Part shown: positions 8,648-17,575 of the stretch, piece by piece
Numbering within the stretch: the first letter of the stretch is position 1
Layout: every line of letters begins with the position of its first letter
Assembly: GCA_029243545.1 (NCBI GenBank)
Contig: JAQWRV010000013.1
Location: 1 to 64,000 of the forward strand
Source of the DNA: Rhodospirillaceae bacterium
GTDB taxonomy: Bacteria > Pseudomonadota > Alphaproteobacteria > Rhodospirillales > Rhodospirillaceae
Direction of reading: 5' to 3'
Length of the DNA stretch: 64,000 nucleotides
The notes under the pieces: generated by a model
Told to the model about the DNA's origin: nothing
Database searches by the model: none
What the model saw: only the letters and a program-made list of their open reading frames with translations
Program-made: the position numbers and the translations under genes

Positions 8648-9715
8648 ATGGTTGTTCAATACAAACAAAAGGGGTTCATACTTCCGCTAGCATTGTGGGT
8701 TATTGCAGCTGCGGGATTGGCTGCCGCGGTTCTTTCTGAATGGGTATCACAAGCAGTCAATAATGCTCAGATACTTCAGGATAGAGTTGAAGTTGAAATT
8801 GCATTCGCAGATATCCGGAATGAATTGGTTTTCGCGCTTGCTCGACGTCCCTACACATATCGTGGCCTGCAAGTTGGTGAATTTAATACTCCAATTATGG
8901 GGACAACATTTGACGATGTCATAAATGTTGACCTCACTTCAGACCGCATGATCTTCCTAGACGGCCGACCCTATATTACCGCCAGCAATGAACGTTTCGT
9001 AGTCAAGATACAGGACGGGCGCGGCCTCATAAATCTCAACACCATCAATGATCAGTACTTTGAAGTTCTTTTCAACTCCTTGAACGTTTCTGACGACTCC
9101 ACTGACCAATTGACAGATAATTTTATGGATTACAGAGACGAAGATAGCTTTACGCGGCTTTCAGGGGCTGAAGAACAAGATTACGTTAGACGGGGTCTAT
9201 ATCCACCATCCAATTCTCAACTTATTACACCTTGGGAGGCTCAGCGCATCATTGGCTGGACCAGACTCAAACAGTTGTGGGATGCGCAGTACGAAACTCC
9301 AGTGGTCACGACGTGCCGGTCTTCGGGCTTTAATCCGAATACAGCCCCAGCAAATGTCCTTGCTACTTACCTTCGTGGTGTAACGCCTGAGAGAGCAGAG
9401 CTAGTCAAGAGTTATAGAGAGACTCTTCCATTCAGGAATGCTCGCGAACTTGGAAACAGCGCGGGTGTTTTCCTGGAAAACCAGCCATTCTTTTTTAGTT
9501 TTATTCCAGGGCGTTGCCTTCTCGTCGACCTGATAGACCTTCAAACAGAGGAAAGAATACGCTTTTCTCTAACACTATTACCCAGAAACCCAGCCCAACC
9601 TTGGCAGATAGACTATGTCCTTAGAATTCCTAAAGAGTATAAGCGAGCGCTTAGTCGATTGGATCCAGAATTACGTTTCCCCAGTCCCGAAGAAATTAGT
9701 GGACGCCGGGGATGA
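8648..9715 (+). CDS. gspK: type II secretion minor pseudopilin GspK
   Basis: The frame is open from 8501, but the start at 8648 places a prepilin-like leader (YKQKGFILPLALWVIAAAGL) at residues 5-24, giving 355 residues. As is usual for GspK, position 5 after the cleavage site is not Glu. The domain markers are D-G-R-G-L-I-N-L-N near residue 122 and N-P-N-T-A-P-A-N-V-L near residue 230, the helix-hairpin-helix part of the GspK insertion. GspK caps the pseudopilus with GspI and GspJ. It is preceded by a 209-base gap after the TPR-glycosyltransferase gene. Confidence 0.87.
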   Translation: MVVQYKQKGFILPLALWVIAAAGLAAAVLSEWVSQAVNNAQILQDRVEVEIAFADIRNELVFALARRPYTYRGLQVGEFNTPIMGTTFDDVINVDLTSDRMIFLDGRPYITASNERFVVKIQDGRGLINLNTINDQYFEVLFNSLNVSDDSTDQLTDNFMDYRDEDSFTRLSGAEEQDYVRRGLYPPSNSQLITPWEAQRIIGWTRLKQLWDAQYETPVVTTCRSSGFNPNTAPANVLATYLRGVTPERAELVKSYRETLPFRNARELGNSAGVFLENQPFFFSFIPGRCLLVDLIDLQTEERIRFSLTLLPRNPAQPWQIDYVLRIPKEYKRALSRLDPELRFPSPEEISGRRG

Positions 9716-10727
9716 ACTGAAGGCGTTACCTGGGTCTGATCGTCAATTAGTCTGGGTACCAAAGCGACAGGCCCTTAAGCACACAGTATTTACGATGCCG
9801 GAACAGCTTAAAGGCCGAAAAAGAAACACAGCCTTGGATTTAAAAATCCGAGCCTGGGCCCCGTTTGAGACAGTTGGATACTCAGTTCTTTGGCAAAATA
9901 ACCAAGCAAGCGTGTTTGCATGGGATCAGGATGCCATTGAGGAAAGAATCAGGGCCCACGGATATCATCCTAGCCGCTGTGAAGTCGTCCCAGAGGCTTT
10001 CATAAGAGAACCAATGGACAACGGCATTCGCCTTATGAAGGTGAGTGATGGGGTTGAGGGGCAAGTTTGGCAGGACAACTTCCTAACTGTTGCGCGTTGG
10101 TGGAAATCTGCACCTGACGGTCAGGAATGGACGCTTTTTAGACGTAGTGCTGGTTTTGCATTTGATGGATCAGAAGCTGAAAGCAACATCTCCAGCGATC
10201 CTAAATGGCTGGAGATACCATGGAATACTGCGTTCAGAAGCAAGAATTTTCTCGGTCAATTCTTGATGAATCAAGCACTTGTTACAGCGCTTGTGGCCAT
10301 CCTTCTAACTCCGTGTATGTATTTTACAGGGGCTTGGATTACATACGGCGTACTAAACAGAGGGCTCAGCGCCAGCATTTCGGAGATTGAAGCAAGCGGA
10401 AAGTCTGTCAGAACGGAACGCAATCGAGCCATCAGCGCTCTAGAATACGCCGAAAGCCTCTCTTCCCTTCGCAGATACCCTAGGCAAATAGAAATCATTT
10501 CACGCGCGCACAGCCTACTTGTTCCTTTCTCAATTCAGGTATCGGGGTGGGATTACGACGAAGGCATTTTGGAGTTCGGCTTGAAATCGGAGTCAGATAT
10601 GAATGCCACGCTTTACATACCGACATTTGAAAATGACCCGATGTTTTCACGTGTTAGCGCCAGCACCAGAGGAACACGGCTAGTAATGCGGATGAACGTA
10701 TCCCTCATGAAAGACGCAGAACTATGA
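9615..10727 (+). CDS. gspL: type II secretion assembly protein GspL-like
   Basis: This 370-residue protein has a cytoplasmic part that resembles a shortened actin-like GspL domain, one membrane segment at about residues 222-245, and a periplasmic ferredoxin-like C-terminal part (PilN/GspL type). It should link the ATPase to the pseudopilus. The start at 9615 overlaps gspK by 101 bases. A GTG at 9699 would cut the overlap to 17 bases, but the extra N-terminal residues look like genuine amphipathic protein sequence, so the longer form is kept. Its stop overlaps gspM (ATGA). Confidence 0.72.
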   Translation: MSLEFLKSISERLVDWIQNYVSPVPKKLVDAGDELKALPGSDRQLVWVPKRQALKHTVFTMPEQLKGRKRNTALDLKIRAWAPFETVGYSVLWQNNQASVFAWDQDAIEERIRAHGYHPSRCEVVPEAFIREPMDNGIRLMKVSDGVEGQVWQDNFLTVARWWKSAPDGQEWTLFRRSAGFAFDGSEAESNISSDPKWLEIPWNTAFRSKNFLGQFLMNQALVTALVAILLTPCMYFTGAWITYGVLNRGLSASISEIEASGKSVRTERNRAISALEYAESLSSLRRYPRQIEIISRAHSLLVPFSIQVSGWDYDEGILEFGLKSESDMNATLYIPTFENDPMFSRVSASTRGTRLVMRMNVSLMKDAEL

Positions 10728-11362
10728 TTCTTCGTCAATACATACCTGATTCTCTTGAAGAGCAGTGGAATGCTTTTCTAGAGTCCGCTTCGTCGGAGTT
10801 GCAGTCAAACGAACGGCTAAAATGGATTCTATTGGGTGGTGCGTTTGTTCTATATCTCTCAATGGTAGCTTTCTTTGCAAATCAAGCCAATGATTCGCAA
10901 AGAAATTATCTGCAAGAACGTGATCAACTTGCAAGGCTGACTGCACAAGCATCGGAGTCTGGGTGGCCGCAGCGGTCCATTACCGCCGAATCTTTGGTCA
11001 ATAGTTTTACAAATAAATTTTGGCCTGGAGAGACCACCGGTATAGCCGAGGCCGGATTCGAACGGTGGATTAGACAAAGCTTTGATCGATATAACACAGA
11101 GGTGCGCCAGGTCTTACTTACACGGGGGCCGGCACTAGCGGATGAGGCCGACTATATGCAGGGCCGTCTATCCGAGGTTTTAAAAATTCGCGCTAAAGTG
11201 ATCAGCCCACTTAACGAGGCCGGACTCCTGCGATTCCTAGAAGATGCTGGGACTCATTCGTCGTGGGTTGTCGTAGAACAACTCATTATTCGAGACGGAC
11301 GAAATCCACGGTTCGAAATGGATATAGCGACCTATTCCAAGACCGGAGAACCAGACCAATGA
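10724..11362 (+). CDS. gspM: type II secretion protein GspM-like
   Basis: This 212-residue single-pass protein has a short cytoplasmic N-terminus, a membrane helix at about residues 34-52, then a coiled-coil and ferredoxin-like periplasmic domain. The sequence itself is weakly conserved. The call rests on this layout, on the position directly after gspL, and on the ATGA overlaps on both sides. GspM stabilises GspL in the inner membrane. Confidence 0.7.
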   Translation: MILRQYIPDSLEEQWNAFLESASSELQSNERLKWILLGGAFVLYLSMVAFFANQANDSQRNYLQERDQLARLTAQASESGWPQRSITAESLVNSFTNKFWPGETTGIAEAGFERWIRQSFDRYNTEVRQVLLTRGPALADEADYMQGRLSEVLKIRAKVISPLNEAGLLRFLEDAGTHSSWVVVEQLIIRDGRNPRFEMDIATYSKTGEPDQ

Positions 11363-11880
11363 CAGGTGGAATCGGAATATCTCTAGTCTCAGCAAAAGCT
11401 TTTCTGGCACAATATGCAAAGCACATAAGTTTTGCTGCTATTTTCGGACTTCTAGGACTCTTGACTGCGCTATTTGACGTTAATACCGCACCTGAGCCGT
11501 CCAATGTTATGGGCGAGTGGATTCTGCCTAACGACAATCCGGTTACCTTGACCACGTCCCTCGAAGACATGCTGGCCAGCCCTTTGTTCGGCGGCAAACC
11601 CGTGCTCAAAACGCCACCCGAAGCAGATATCGTCGGCGCAGAAACCGGCGATTCTGAAAAATGGCACCTCATCGGCATTCTAACCGAGGGAACTATGAAA
11701 ACCGTACTCTTCGAAAATCATGAAACTGGAGAAGTAGAAGAAGCTATTTTAGGTGACCTGTTGCCAGGCGGTGAAGAACTCAAGGTCATTGATGCCAACA
11801 GCATCGTAATCATGCAAGACAACGAAAGCATTCAGATGTCACTTTTTCAGGGCGTCGACGAAACGGAAGCAGAGGAATAA
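11359..11880 (+). CDS. gspC: type II secretion coupling protein GspC-like
   Basis: The start at 11359 is the ATGA overlap with gspM and gives 173 residues. A membrane helix lies at about residues 19-38. It is followed by a linker and an HR-domain-like beta region (W-H-L-I-G-I-L near residue 101, then L-G-D-L-L-P-G-G-E-E-L). This is the GspC/PulC homology region that contacts the secretin. No PDZ domain is present, so it is a short form. It lies next to gspD, as expected for its partner. Confidence 0.78.
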   Translation: MTGGIGISLVSAKAFLAQYAKHISFAAIFGLLGLLTALFDVNTAPEPSNVMGEWILPNDNPVTLTTSLEDMLASPLFGGKPVLKTPPEADIVGAETGDSEKWHLIGILTEGTMKTVLFENHETGEVEEAILGDLLPGGEELKVIDANSIVIMQDNESIQMSLFQGVDETEAEE

Positions 11881-11883
11881 GAG

Positions 11884-13926
11884 ATGTTCTCAGAGGTTTA
11901 TCACACAAGCAAAGCTCTGCTCGGCAATATGGGCATTATTATTTTCGTTGGTTTTTCTTTAACGAGTTGCTCCACCTTACCAAGAACACCGATAACGGAA
12001 ACTCTCGAAGTACAGAAGGCAGAGCGAGCAAGCGAGTCCGTTCTCAGATCCGCGAACTCTGGAGCACGAGAAGAACTTATCTCCGAATATGGGCTTGCGA
12101 CGCCAATCGGACGAAGTATCGCAGCGCCGATATCAAGCACACAGGCGCCCTCGTTATCTGGCGAGTCCATCAGCATTAACTTTGAGGGTATTTATCTCCC
12201 GGCTTTTATCAATACCGTATTTGGAGATTTGCTAAAAGTTACTTTCGAAATTGATAACGCCGTTATGGAAATGGAACAGCTTGTCACCTTACGTACAGCT
12301 GAGCCTTTGTCTCCGGATAATTTCTATGTCCTAGTTACTCAAGTTCTCGGGAATTATGGCATTAGCGTCGCCTATGAAAACAACGTCTACAGGGTTGTCC
12401 AGAACTCGCAAGTACAGGGTGAAATGCCTCGCATTATTAGATCCCGAGCCTTTAGTGCTGTTCCTGGAGACATGCGTCCAGTTTTTTACTACGCAATGAT
12501 TAACAACATACGCGTCAAAACGATGAGCGTTTGGCTCGACCTAGCTTTACGCAATCGGGTTCAGGTTGTCACTGTTCCTTACTCAAACGCGCTGCTGTTG
12601 CTCGCTAATTCCGAAGATATTTCAGCTGCGATCGATATCATCGAAATACTTGATCAACCCAACCTGGCCGGAAGCCGGAGCTTAAAAATATCCCCTGCCT
12701 TTTGGAGTGCCGATAAGCTAACCGCTCAACTGGTCAAAGTACTAAGAGCGGAGGGGTTCTCTGTTGAGATCGGGCCAGATTCCAACGCTCCGATAAAACT
12801 TATCCCTGTGCAGGCGCTCAACACCATAATCGTCTTCGCGTCCGGCGAGCAGAACTTGCAGCATGTTCTGAACTGGGCGGCAGAACTGGACCAACCAGGA
12901 CAAACGATCGATACGACCGGCGTTTACTATCTGCAAGTACAGAATACTAATGCTGCGGAACTGGCAGCGATCATTGGCAGTGTGGTCGGCGCTTCAGTTG
13001 GGACTCAGGGGAGTGTCGAACAGACGGGAGCTGCCGGCGGCAGCCAAGTGTTCGTCGACACTGCCCGAAACGCGCTTATATTTAAGGGGTCTGCTGAAGA
13101 ATACTCACAGTTTAGATCGTTGGTTGAGCAAATGGACCGAGCACCCTACGAGGTTCTGATAGAAGCTACAATTGCAGAGGTCACGCTAGATCAAGGCCAA
13201 TCATTGGGAGTCCTACTAGATTTCGACAACAACAGGGTCAGCTCTGCAAACAGCACTGCGATTAAATCGGATACCGGCGGACTTCTGGTGAACTTCATAC
13301 AGGATCGTGGCAATATTACCGCGTCGCTTAACGCGGCTGCTGACAGAAACCAAGTGTCCATCTTATCCAGCCCACGATTACTTGCTGCTAGTGGTAAGAC
13401 GGCGACCATGCAGGTGGGTACGCAGGTTCCTATTATCACGACTCAGCAAACCGCACCTGAAGGCTCAATCGGCGGCACCAGCAATATTCTTCAGCAAGTA
13501 CAATATCGCAACACGGGCGTCGTACTCACTATATCGCCCGTCGTGAACTCAAGCAGGCGGGTTGAACTCACAGTGTCACAAGAAGTGAGTGATGCCCAAA
13601 GTAACGACACGTCGGATATACAGAGTCCTCTTATTCTAACTAGGAGTATTGAAACTACACTTTCTGTAGACGACGGAGAAACTGTATTGCTTGCGGGTCT
13701 TATATCCGAAAACTTCAGTGAGGGTGATAGTGGCATTCCATATTTGAAAGATATTCCAGTTCTGGGGAACCTGTTCAAGACTCAGTCCAGGGCTGTCAAT
13801 AAGACCGAACTGATCATTCTGCTGACGCCATATATTATTGACAGTAGAGATACCTCCCGTTCTGTAAGGGATGCGTTTCGATCAAAATTGACAAACATTT
13901 CAGAATCTTTTGACGATCTGGAGTAG
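11884..13926 (+). CDS. gspD: type II secretion outer-membrane secretin GspD (lipoprotein)
   Basis: This 680-residue secretin forms the outer-membrane pore. Residues 1-35 are a signal peptide with the lipobox L-T-S-C, so the subunit is probably lipidated and may not need a pilotin. The N0 domain (~97-175), N1-N3 domains (~185-430) and the secretin beta-barrel domain (~430-660) follow. The conserved end motif is present (GIPYLKDIPVLGNLF). The start is three bases after the gspC stop. It is the last clear gsp gene of the operon. Confidence 0.93.
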   Translation: MFSEVYHTSKALLGNMGIIIFVGFSLTSCSTLPRTPITETLEVQKAERASESVLRSANSGAREELISEYGLATPIGRSIAAPISSTQAPSLSGESISINFEGIYLPAFINTVFGDLLKVTFEIDNAVMEMEQLVTLRTAEPLSPDNFYVLVTQVLGNYGISVAYENNVYRVVQNSQVQGEMPRIIRSRAFSAVPGDMRPVFYYAMINNIRVKTMSVWLDLALRNRVQVVTVPYSNALLLLANSEDISAAIDIIEILDQPNLAGSRSLKISPAFWSADKLTAQLVKVLRAEGFSVEIGPDSNAPIKLIPVQALNTIIVFASGEQNLQHVLNWAAELDQPGQTIDTTGVYYLQVQNTNAAELAAIIGSVVGASVGTQGSVEQTGAAGGSQVFVDTARNALIFKGSAEEYSQFRSLVEQMDRAPYEVLIEATIAEVTLDQGQSLGVLLDFDNNRVSSANSTAIKSDTGGLLVNFIQDRGNITASLNAAADRNQVSILSSPRLLAASGKTATMQVGTQVPIITTQQTAPEGSIGGTSNILQQVQYRNTGVVLTISPVVNSSRRVELTVSQEVSDAQSNDTSDIQSPLILTRSIETTLSVDDGETVLLAGLISENFSEGDSGIPYLKDIPVLGNLFKTQSRAVNKTELIILLTPYIIDSRDTSRSVRDAFRSKLTNISESFDDLE

Positions 13927-13969
13927 ATCAGAATTCAGTCATTGACCTTCCCAACTCTGAGTATATCAC

Positions 13970-14707
13970 ATGAAAATAGTAAAATTGTTCGCAGCCGGGC
14001 TCATCATATTACTACTGGCTGGTTGCGCGACTGAGAACACGACGGCGGATAGCAAAAGAAAGTGGCATCCTCGCGACAGGTACTTTCAAACACTTGATAC
14101 AACAAGCCTTGAATCACAGGCAAACGATGGGGATTATGAAGCAGTCTTTCATTTCGCGATTCGACTGATGAATGGTGACCGTATAGGCCGGGACCAGCAG
14201 CGGGCCGTAGAAATCGCTCGGAAGAGTGCGATGTCAGGAGACGCTCGTTCACAGTACCTATTAGGCGCCGCCCTTACCGGCGGCTCGGGCGTTCCCAAAG
14301 ATGAATATAAAGCCGTAAGTTGGTTCAAGAAATCGGCCGAACAGGGATACGTGACGGGAGAGTATTGGCACGGCTTCATGCTTTCACGCGGCCGAGGGTA
14401 TTCCGAGCCAGACTGGGCTGAGGCGTTGAAGTGGTTCCGGCGCGCGGCAGATAAGGGGCATGAAGATGCTCAGGCCACGCTTGGGGAAGCCCATGAATCC
14501 TGTCGTGGCGGGTTGTCACGGGACTTCGAGACAGCAGCAACGTGGTATAGGCGCGCCGATCGAAGCGGTCGCGGTCACATGATGTCACGATTTAATCTAC
14601 GCCGCCTCATAGATATTGGTGCTATTGAATGGCGCGAAGGGGACGGCGGCGCACCGCCGATCGAACTCGTCAAGATAGACAGGTCATTTCTCGACCCCTG
14701 CGACTAG
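13970..14707 (+). CDS. Sel1-repeat lipoprotein
   Basis: This 245-residue protein has a lipoprotein signal peptide (core L-I-I-L-L, lipobox L-A-G-C at residues 16-19). It is followed by Sel1-type TPR-like repeats at about residues 50-200, recognisable by A-x-x-W-F-x-x-A-A-x-x-G (S-W-F-K-K-S-A-E-Q-G and K-W-F-R-R-A-A-D-K-G). It is probably periplasmic, on an outer or inner membrane, and may be an adaptor for the nearby secretion system. It starts 44 bases after gspD and could be co-transcribed. Confidence 0.8.
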   Translation: MKIVKLFAAGLIILLLAGCATENTTADSKRKWHPRDRYFQTLDTTSLESQANDGDYEAVFHFAIRLMNGDRIGRDQQRAVEIARKSAMSGDARSQYLLGAALTGGSGVPKDEYKAVSWFKKSAEQGYVTGEYWHGFMLSRGRGYSEPDWAEALKWFRRAADKGHEDAQATLGEAHESCRGGLSRDFETAATWYRRADRSGRGHMMSRFNLRRLIDIGAIEWREGDGGAPPIELVKIDRSFLDPCD

Positions 14708-14778
14708 AGCTAATCAGGAAAATGCTATATTACAAAAAGAATAAGCCCTGCGTTTTATGCCTGCATTCTTGAGATTCT

Positions 14779-15012
14779 ATGACAAATGAAATTGAACTTG
14801 CGATCACGATAACGATCCTTCTGATCGAGCTCGGACTTTTGGCTCTTTGCTACTACAGGGCCAAGCAGCCACCCAATTTTGCCAAGCCGCGGGTCATCAA
14901 CTACGCGTTGGTTATGATCTTTTTGTCCCTACTTTTCTTAGCGACTCTAGCACACACCATTTCTTTGATTACAGGAAACCAAGTCAAACCGAGACGCCGA
15001 CGCGGCATGTAG
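14779..15012 (+). CDS. small two-helix membrane protein, unknown function
   Basis: This 77-residue protein has two predicted membrane helices (about residues 7-26 and 42-64) joined by a basic loop (R-A-K-Q-P-P). It ends in a strongly basic tail (P-R-R-R-R-G). I do not recognise the family. Its codon use fits the neighbours, and it ends eight bases before the end of the convergent gmhA-like gene. Confidence 0.6.
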   Translation: MTNEIELAITITILLIELGLLALCYYRAKQPPNFAKPRVINYALVMIFLSLLFLATLAHTISLITGNQVKPRRRRGM

Positions 15013-15019
15013 ACTTGTT

Positions 15020-15622
15020 TTAGGCGTTGCCGTCTGGGTACTTGATATCAGGCCAACCCATATGAATATCAAGAATGGCGTGAATGAGAGACGAGTGCGC
15101 GACCTCGACGAAACCGTAGTCTTTGCCGGGCACATGGAAATTGATGTCCCCCAATTGGCGCAATGAATTCTTTTCAGAAAAGCCGCTGAACGTAATGACC
15201 TTGCAACCGCACCTACGCCCCGCTTCCACACCGTTGATGATATTCTTTGACTGCCCGGAAGAAGAAATTGCGATCACAACGTCATTTGCTGTCGCCAGCA
15301 TTTCTATCTGTTTGGAAAAAATAAACTCAAAGCCGAAATCGTTTCCAAGACATGTTAAAGCGGAAGAATCATTGAGCGCAATCGCAGGAATTTGACCATT
15401 TTTAAAAAAGTCCGTTGCCATATGACTGCAGATCCCAGCCGACCCACCGTTACCGCAAAAAAGCACTTTTCCACTGTTTTCCACTATGCTCCGCACTAAT
15501 TGGATGGCTTGATCAAAAGCATCGGCGCGGGATAGCGATTGACCTGAAAGAGACGTGCAATTAGTGCTTTCTATGGCCGATGATAGAGTAGAAAAATATT
15601 CTGCTATACTTGATTCTTGCAT
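15020..15622 (-). CDS. gmhA: SIS-domain sugar isomerase, GmhA-like
   Basis: This 200-residue protein is a single SIS domain like phosphoheptose isomerase, which turns sedoheptulose 7-phosphate into D-glycero-D-manno-heptose 7-phosphate for ADP-heptose. The F-C-G-N-G-G-S-A-G phosphate loop is near residue 56 and the S-S-S-G-Q-S-K-N-I loop near 118. The zinc-site region differs slightly from E. coli GmhA (H-M-A-T-D where E. coli has His and Glu, and Glu where it has Gln). Other SIS sugar-phosphate isomerases are therefore possible. Its place among three GT9-like genes supports a heptose donor role, which is an inference. Confidence 0.72.
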   Translation of the reverse strand: MQESSIAEYFSTLSSAIESTNCTSLSGQSLSRADAFDQAIQLVRSIVENSGKVLFCGNGGSAGICSHMATDFFKNGQIPAIALNDSSALTCLGNDFGFEFIFSKQIEMLATANDVVIAISSSGQSKNIINGVEAGRRCGCKVITFSGFSEKNSLRQLGDINFHVPGKDYGFVEVAHSSLIHAILDIHMGWPDIKYPDGNA

Positions 15623-15754
15623 TGGTCATGTACTCGCGTTTGAGATTAAAACCGCTGAAACGAATTGACTGAGAGTGGCCGGTAATTTGTCATGGCATGA
15701 TGAACGGCCAGTACAGAATCGCAATGTTATTTTATATGTGCTCAGGGGATATCC

Positions 15755-17575
15755 TTGGTCAATAGAGAGAAACTAACGGAAATACTTGCTAACGCGCTAG
15801 CGTCCTACAATAACGGTCATTTGGATGATGCTGAACGCCTCTTAGAGAACTGCATTTTAGAATTTCCAGATCAGGCGGATGCCTTGCATGTCTTGGGCTT
15901 GGTAAAATACCAGCGCGGCCATGTGACTGACGCACGCACTCTCATCTATAAAGCAACTAACCTTAATCCTAATAATCCTCAATATTTCAATAACTTAGCT
16001 CTGATTCTAAATGCTGAGGAGGATATTGCAGCGGGGTTGATTGCGGCCAATAAGGCTGTTTTTCTTGCCCCCGAGAACGCGGACTCGCAGACGACGCGAG
16101 GTCTCATGCTACAGAGAAGCAACCGGTTTGAGGATGCAAGCCGGGCATACCGCAAAGCCATAGAGCTCAATCCTAGACACCTACAGGCACTGATGAACCT
16201 TGGCGCGTTACTAAGAGACACGGGTGACTTCACATTGGCAGTAGACCTGTACCGCCGCGCGCTGGCCACCGCACCGACGTCATGGGAAGCCGCCGTGGGG
16301 CTCGGCAAAACACTCTTAAAATTTGGCAAATTTAACGAGGCCATTTCAACGCTCGAGGGCGTTTCTGAGAATCATCGTCAAGACTTAGCCCTGCAGCTCG
16401 TTCTCGCAGAGGCTCATTTGGGCAAACATGATGCCGAGATTGCAAAGAATATTCTGGAAAAGGTGGTCACAAAATACCCCTCAAGCGCTTCTGCATGGAG
16501 TGGTCTCGGTTACGCTTTGCGCGATCTATCGGAATTGGATCAGGCAGAATCAGCCCTCAAGCATGCGTTGGGTCTTGATCCGACATATGACCCTGCGGCA
16601 GAAAATCTTGCACACGTTCTGCTGTCAACTGGACAATTTAAGCAGGGTTGGACTCTTTATCGCCGAAGAAAAACCAAGCCTTCACTTGCCACTTTTTCTC
16701 AATCAGGTACAGACGCGTTTTGGTCCGTAGAATCACTTCCCGAAACATCCATCATCGCATGGACCGAACAAGGCCTTGGCGATGAAATATTGCAAGCGAG
16801 TTTAATCTCTGACTTAAGCGATCTAGCCGGTGAACTAGTAATCGTATGTTCAAGCCGGCTTAAGTCGCTCTTCGAAGATTCGTTCCCAGCGGTAACGTTT
16901 TTAACAAGTATGCCTAGCAAAAACTTCACAGAAAACACGAAGAGCGTTGCCATTCCGTTGATTGATATAGGCGATACACTAAGACCTACATTCAATAGTT
17001 TCTCTCAGGAACCAGGATATTTGAAGGCGCCTCCGGAAAAAGCGAGCGCGTTAAGAAGGAAGTATTTAGGCGACAGAGACCCCAATACGCTTTTAGTTGG
17101 CATATCTTGGAAGAGTGAAAATACACGCTATGGCGACCAGAATACGATTCCCCTGGAGCAATGGCACCCAATCTTCAGTGCGCCAAAACAAGCGGGGAGA
17201 GATGTCGTATTCGTAGCTACACAGTTCGGCACGAATGTTGACTACGTAGAACACATTTCGCAAGAGGCGGGCGTGCCAATTATTTTTGATCCGTCTGTGG
17301 ATCACGGTGGAGACATGAGAACTGTGGCTGCTCAAGTCGTTTCTACAGACCTTGTTATATCGACCAGCACCACCGCTGCTCAGCTGGCCGGCGCTCTCGG
17401 GCTACCCACTCTACACATGACTGCGTGCGGCTTAGCGTGCGGCTGGTATTGGATGGCTGACGGCACGTCCACGCCATGGCACCCGTCGATGCAGATATTT
17501 AGAAGATTAAATGGCGTCCCCGAACAAGTCTCTGATGTTGCAGCAGCGCTCACCGAGTTAGCGAAGAATCCCTAG
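15755..17575 (+). CDS. TPR protein with GT9/heptosyltransferase-like domain
   Basis: This 606-residue protein uses a TTG start at 15755 with AGGGGAT six bases ahead. TPR units run from about residue 5 to 310. The GT9-like domain has T-E-Q-G-L-G-D-E-I near residue 335 and S-T-T-A-A-Q-L-A-G-A-L-G near 540, then a W-Y-W and P-W-H-P tail. The last motif has drifted from the other two copies (Ala-Gln in place of Ala-His), so this copy may have a different specificity. Its last four bases overlap the end of the convergent TPR gene. Confidence 0.82.
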   Translation: MVNREKLTEILANALASYNNGHLDDAERLLENCILEFPDQADALHVLGLVKYQRGHVTDARTLIYKATNLNPNNPQYFNNLALILNAEEDIAAGLIAANKAVFLAPENADSQTTRGLMLQRSNRFEDASRAYRKAIELNPRHLQALMNLGALLRDTGDFTLAVDLYRRALATAPTSWEAAVGLGKTLLKFGKFNEAISTLEGVSENHRQDLALQLVLAEAHLGKHDAEIAKNILEKVVTKYPSSASAWSGLGYALRDLSELDQAESALKHALGLDPTYDPAAENLAHVLLSTGQFKQGWTLYRRRKTKPSLATFSQSGTDAFWSVESLPETSIIAWTEQGLGDEILQASLISDLSDLAGELVIVCSSRLKSLFEDSFPAVTFLTSMPSKNFTENTKSVAIPLIDIGDTLRPTFNSFSQEPGYLKAPPEKASALRRKYLGDRDPNTLLVGISWKSENTRYGDQNTIPLEQWHPIFSAPKQAGRDVVFVATQFGTNVDYVEHISQEAGVPIIFDPSVDHGGDMRTVAAQVVSTDLVISTSTTAAQLAGALGLPTLHMTACGLACGWYWMADGTSTPWHPSMQIFRRLNGVPEQVSDVAAALTELAKNP

